Source: CAYQEC01 sp964569015 (GTDB lineage Bacteria > Actinomycetota > Acidimicrobiia > Spongiisociales > UBA5794). From it: a stretch of DNA of 31,219 nt. The position numbers and the translations under genes are program-made. The stretch spans positions 1 to 31,219 of the forward strand of contig CAZMSN010000019.1 of assembly GCA_964569015.1 (NCBI GenBank), given 5' to 3'. This document shows, piece by piece, positions 30,810-31,219 of the stretch. The notes beneath the pieces were generated by a model. It saw nothing but the letters and a program-made list of their open reading frames with translations, searched no databases and had not been told where the DNA came from. Within the stretch, counting starts at the first letter, position 1; every line of letters begins with the position of its first letter.

Positions 30810-31219
30810 CTAGCGGGAGCCGCCTCGCCTCTTGAGCAGCAGGATCGCGGCCGCGGTCGCCGCCGCGACGACCACGGTGGCCCCCGACACCAGCGGGCTG
30901 GGGCGGGGGATGCGGGTGCGCAGGCTCACCTGGCGCTTGAACTCGAGGATCGGCCAGTCACGTTCCTCGGCGATCTTGTGCAGCTCCTTCTCCGGGTTGA
31001 CTGCCACCGGGTGCCCGACCAGTTCCAGCATGGGGAGATCGGTGGCGCTGTCGGAGTAGGCGTAGGAGCCGGCCAGGTCGAGGTCGTCGCGTTCGACCAA
31101 TTCCTCGATGGCCGTCACCTTGCCGGGGCCCATGGCGTAGAACTCGATCTCGGGGAGGAAGAAGCCGGCGGCGTCGGTCTTGACCCGGGTGGCGACGAAG
31201 TCGGTGACCCCGATGTGGC
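30810..31219 (-). CDS. HAD-IB family phosphatase, C-terminal part
   Basis: The gene enters from the right edge; 135 residues are visible. HIGVTDFVATRVKTD, then a cap-side segment and GPGKVTAIEEL lead to SYAYSDSATDLPMLELVGHP, the motif IV Asp region (SDSxxDLPML) of SerB-like HAD-IB phosphatases, followed by VAVNPEKELHKIAEERDWPI. Motif I (DxDGT) lies outside the window. After the catalytic domain comes a C-terminal membrane helix (LVSGATVVVAAATAAAILLL) and KRRGGSR, so the enzyme is probably held on the inner face of the membrane. Similar proteins act on phospholipid or small phosphomonoesters; the substrate here is unknown. Confidence 0.88.
   Translation of the reverse strand, partial: HIGVTDFVATRVKTDAAGFFLPEIEFYAMGPGKVTAIEELVERDDLDLAGSYAYSDSATDLPMLELVGHPVAVNPEKELHKIAEERDWPILEFKRQVSLRTRIPRPSPLVSGATVVVAAATAAAILLLKRRGGSR

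Overview
The window is a GC-rich (mid to high 60s percent by eye) chromosomal stretch from a bacterium. It is probably a high-GC actinobacterium-like lineage, and an acidimicrobial-type metagenome assembly is my best guess. The basis is LeuC resembling actinobacterial LeuC, a lipoprotein with a long Thr/Glu linker, frequent GTG/TTG starts, -10 boxes placed so close to start codons that the mRNAs would be leaderless, and two runs of exactly 100 N that look like scaffolding gaps. The taxonomy is inference. No rRNA, tRNA, CRISPR array, transposase or integrase was seen.

Layout. (a) 1-3818: the 5' end of a P-type (proton-pump-like) ATPase runs off the left edge on the minus strand. It is divergent from a lipoprotein with a Thr/Glu-rich linker, which is followed by a soluble PAS-PAS histidine kinase and a small DUF2007-like protein. 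(b) 3819-12978: a self-contained L-arabinose locus. A LacI-family repressor is divergent from araB-araD-araA, and a sugar ABC importer (lipoprotein binding protein, ATPase, permease) follows under its own promoter. Two different CG-centred palindromic operator classes sit before the two operons. Short repeats of one family, in the same orientation, lie immediately outside the locus on both sides. (c) 12979-19728: a thioredoxin divergent from a complete, tightly overlapped System I cytochrome c maturation operon, ccmA-B-C-D-E-F-H-(I)-G. (d) 19769-23851: a minus-strand ABC-2 exporter operon (ATPase plus two permeases) and a dienelactone-hydrolase-like alpha/beta hydrolase. (e) 24024-27728: an M1 aminopeptidase, a 59-residue Lys/Glu-rich small protein, a strong hairpin and a glycerophosphodiester phosphodiesterase. 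(f) 27740-31219: the minus-strand operon leuC-leuD-unknown, a divergent membrane-anchored protein with a heptad-repeat tail, and the 3' part of a HAD-IB phosphatase at the right edge.

How the genes work together. The ABC importer would bring in the pentose. AraA, AraB and AraD would convert L-arabinose to L-ribulose, L-ribulose-5-phosphate and D-xylulose-5-phosphate. The LacI-type protein is the obvious candidate regulator. The Ccm genes export heme, hold it on CcmE and ligate it to reduced apocytochromes, with CcmG/CcmH (and perhaps the neighbouring thioredoxin) handling thiols. LeuCD is isopropylmalate isomerase of leucine biosynthesis.

No clearly new system is visible. The points most worth a second look are the repeat-bracketed arabinose locus with two operator types, System I cytochrome c maturation in an apparently actinobacterial genome, the coupled unknown gene behind leuD, and several strong uncharacterised inverted repeats between divergent genes.
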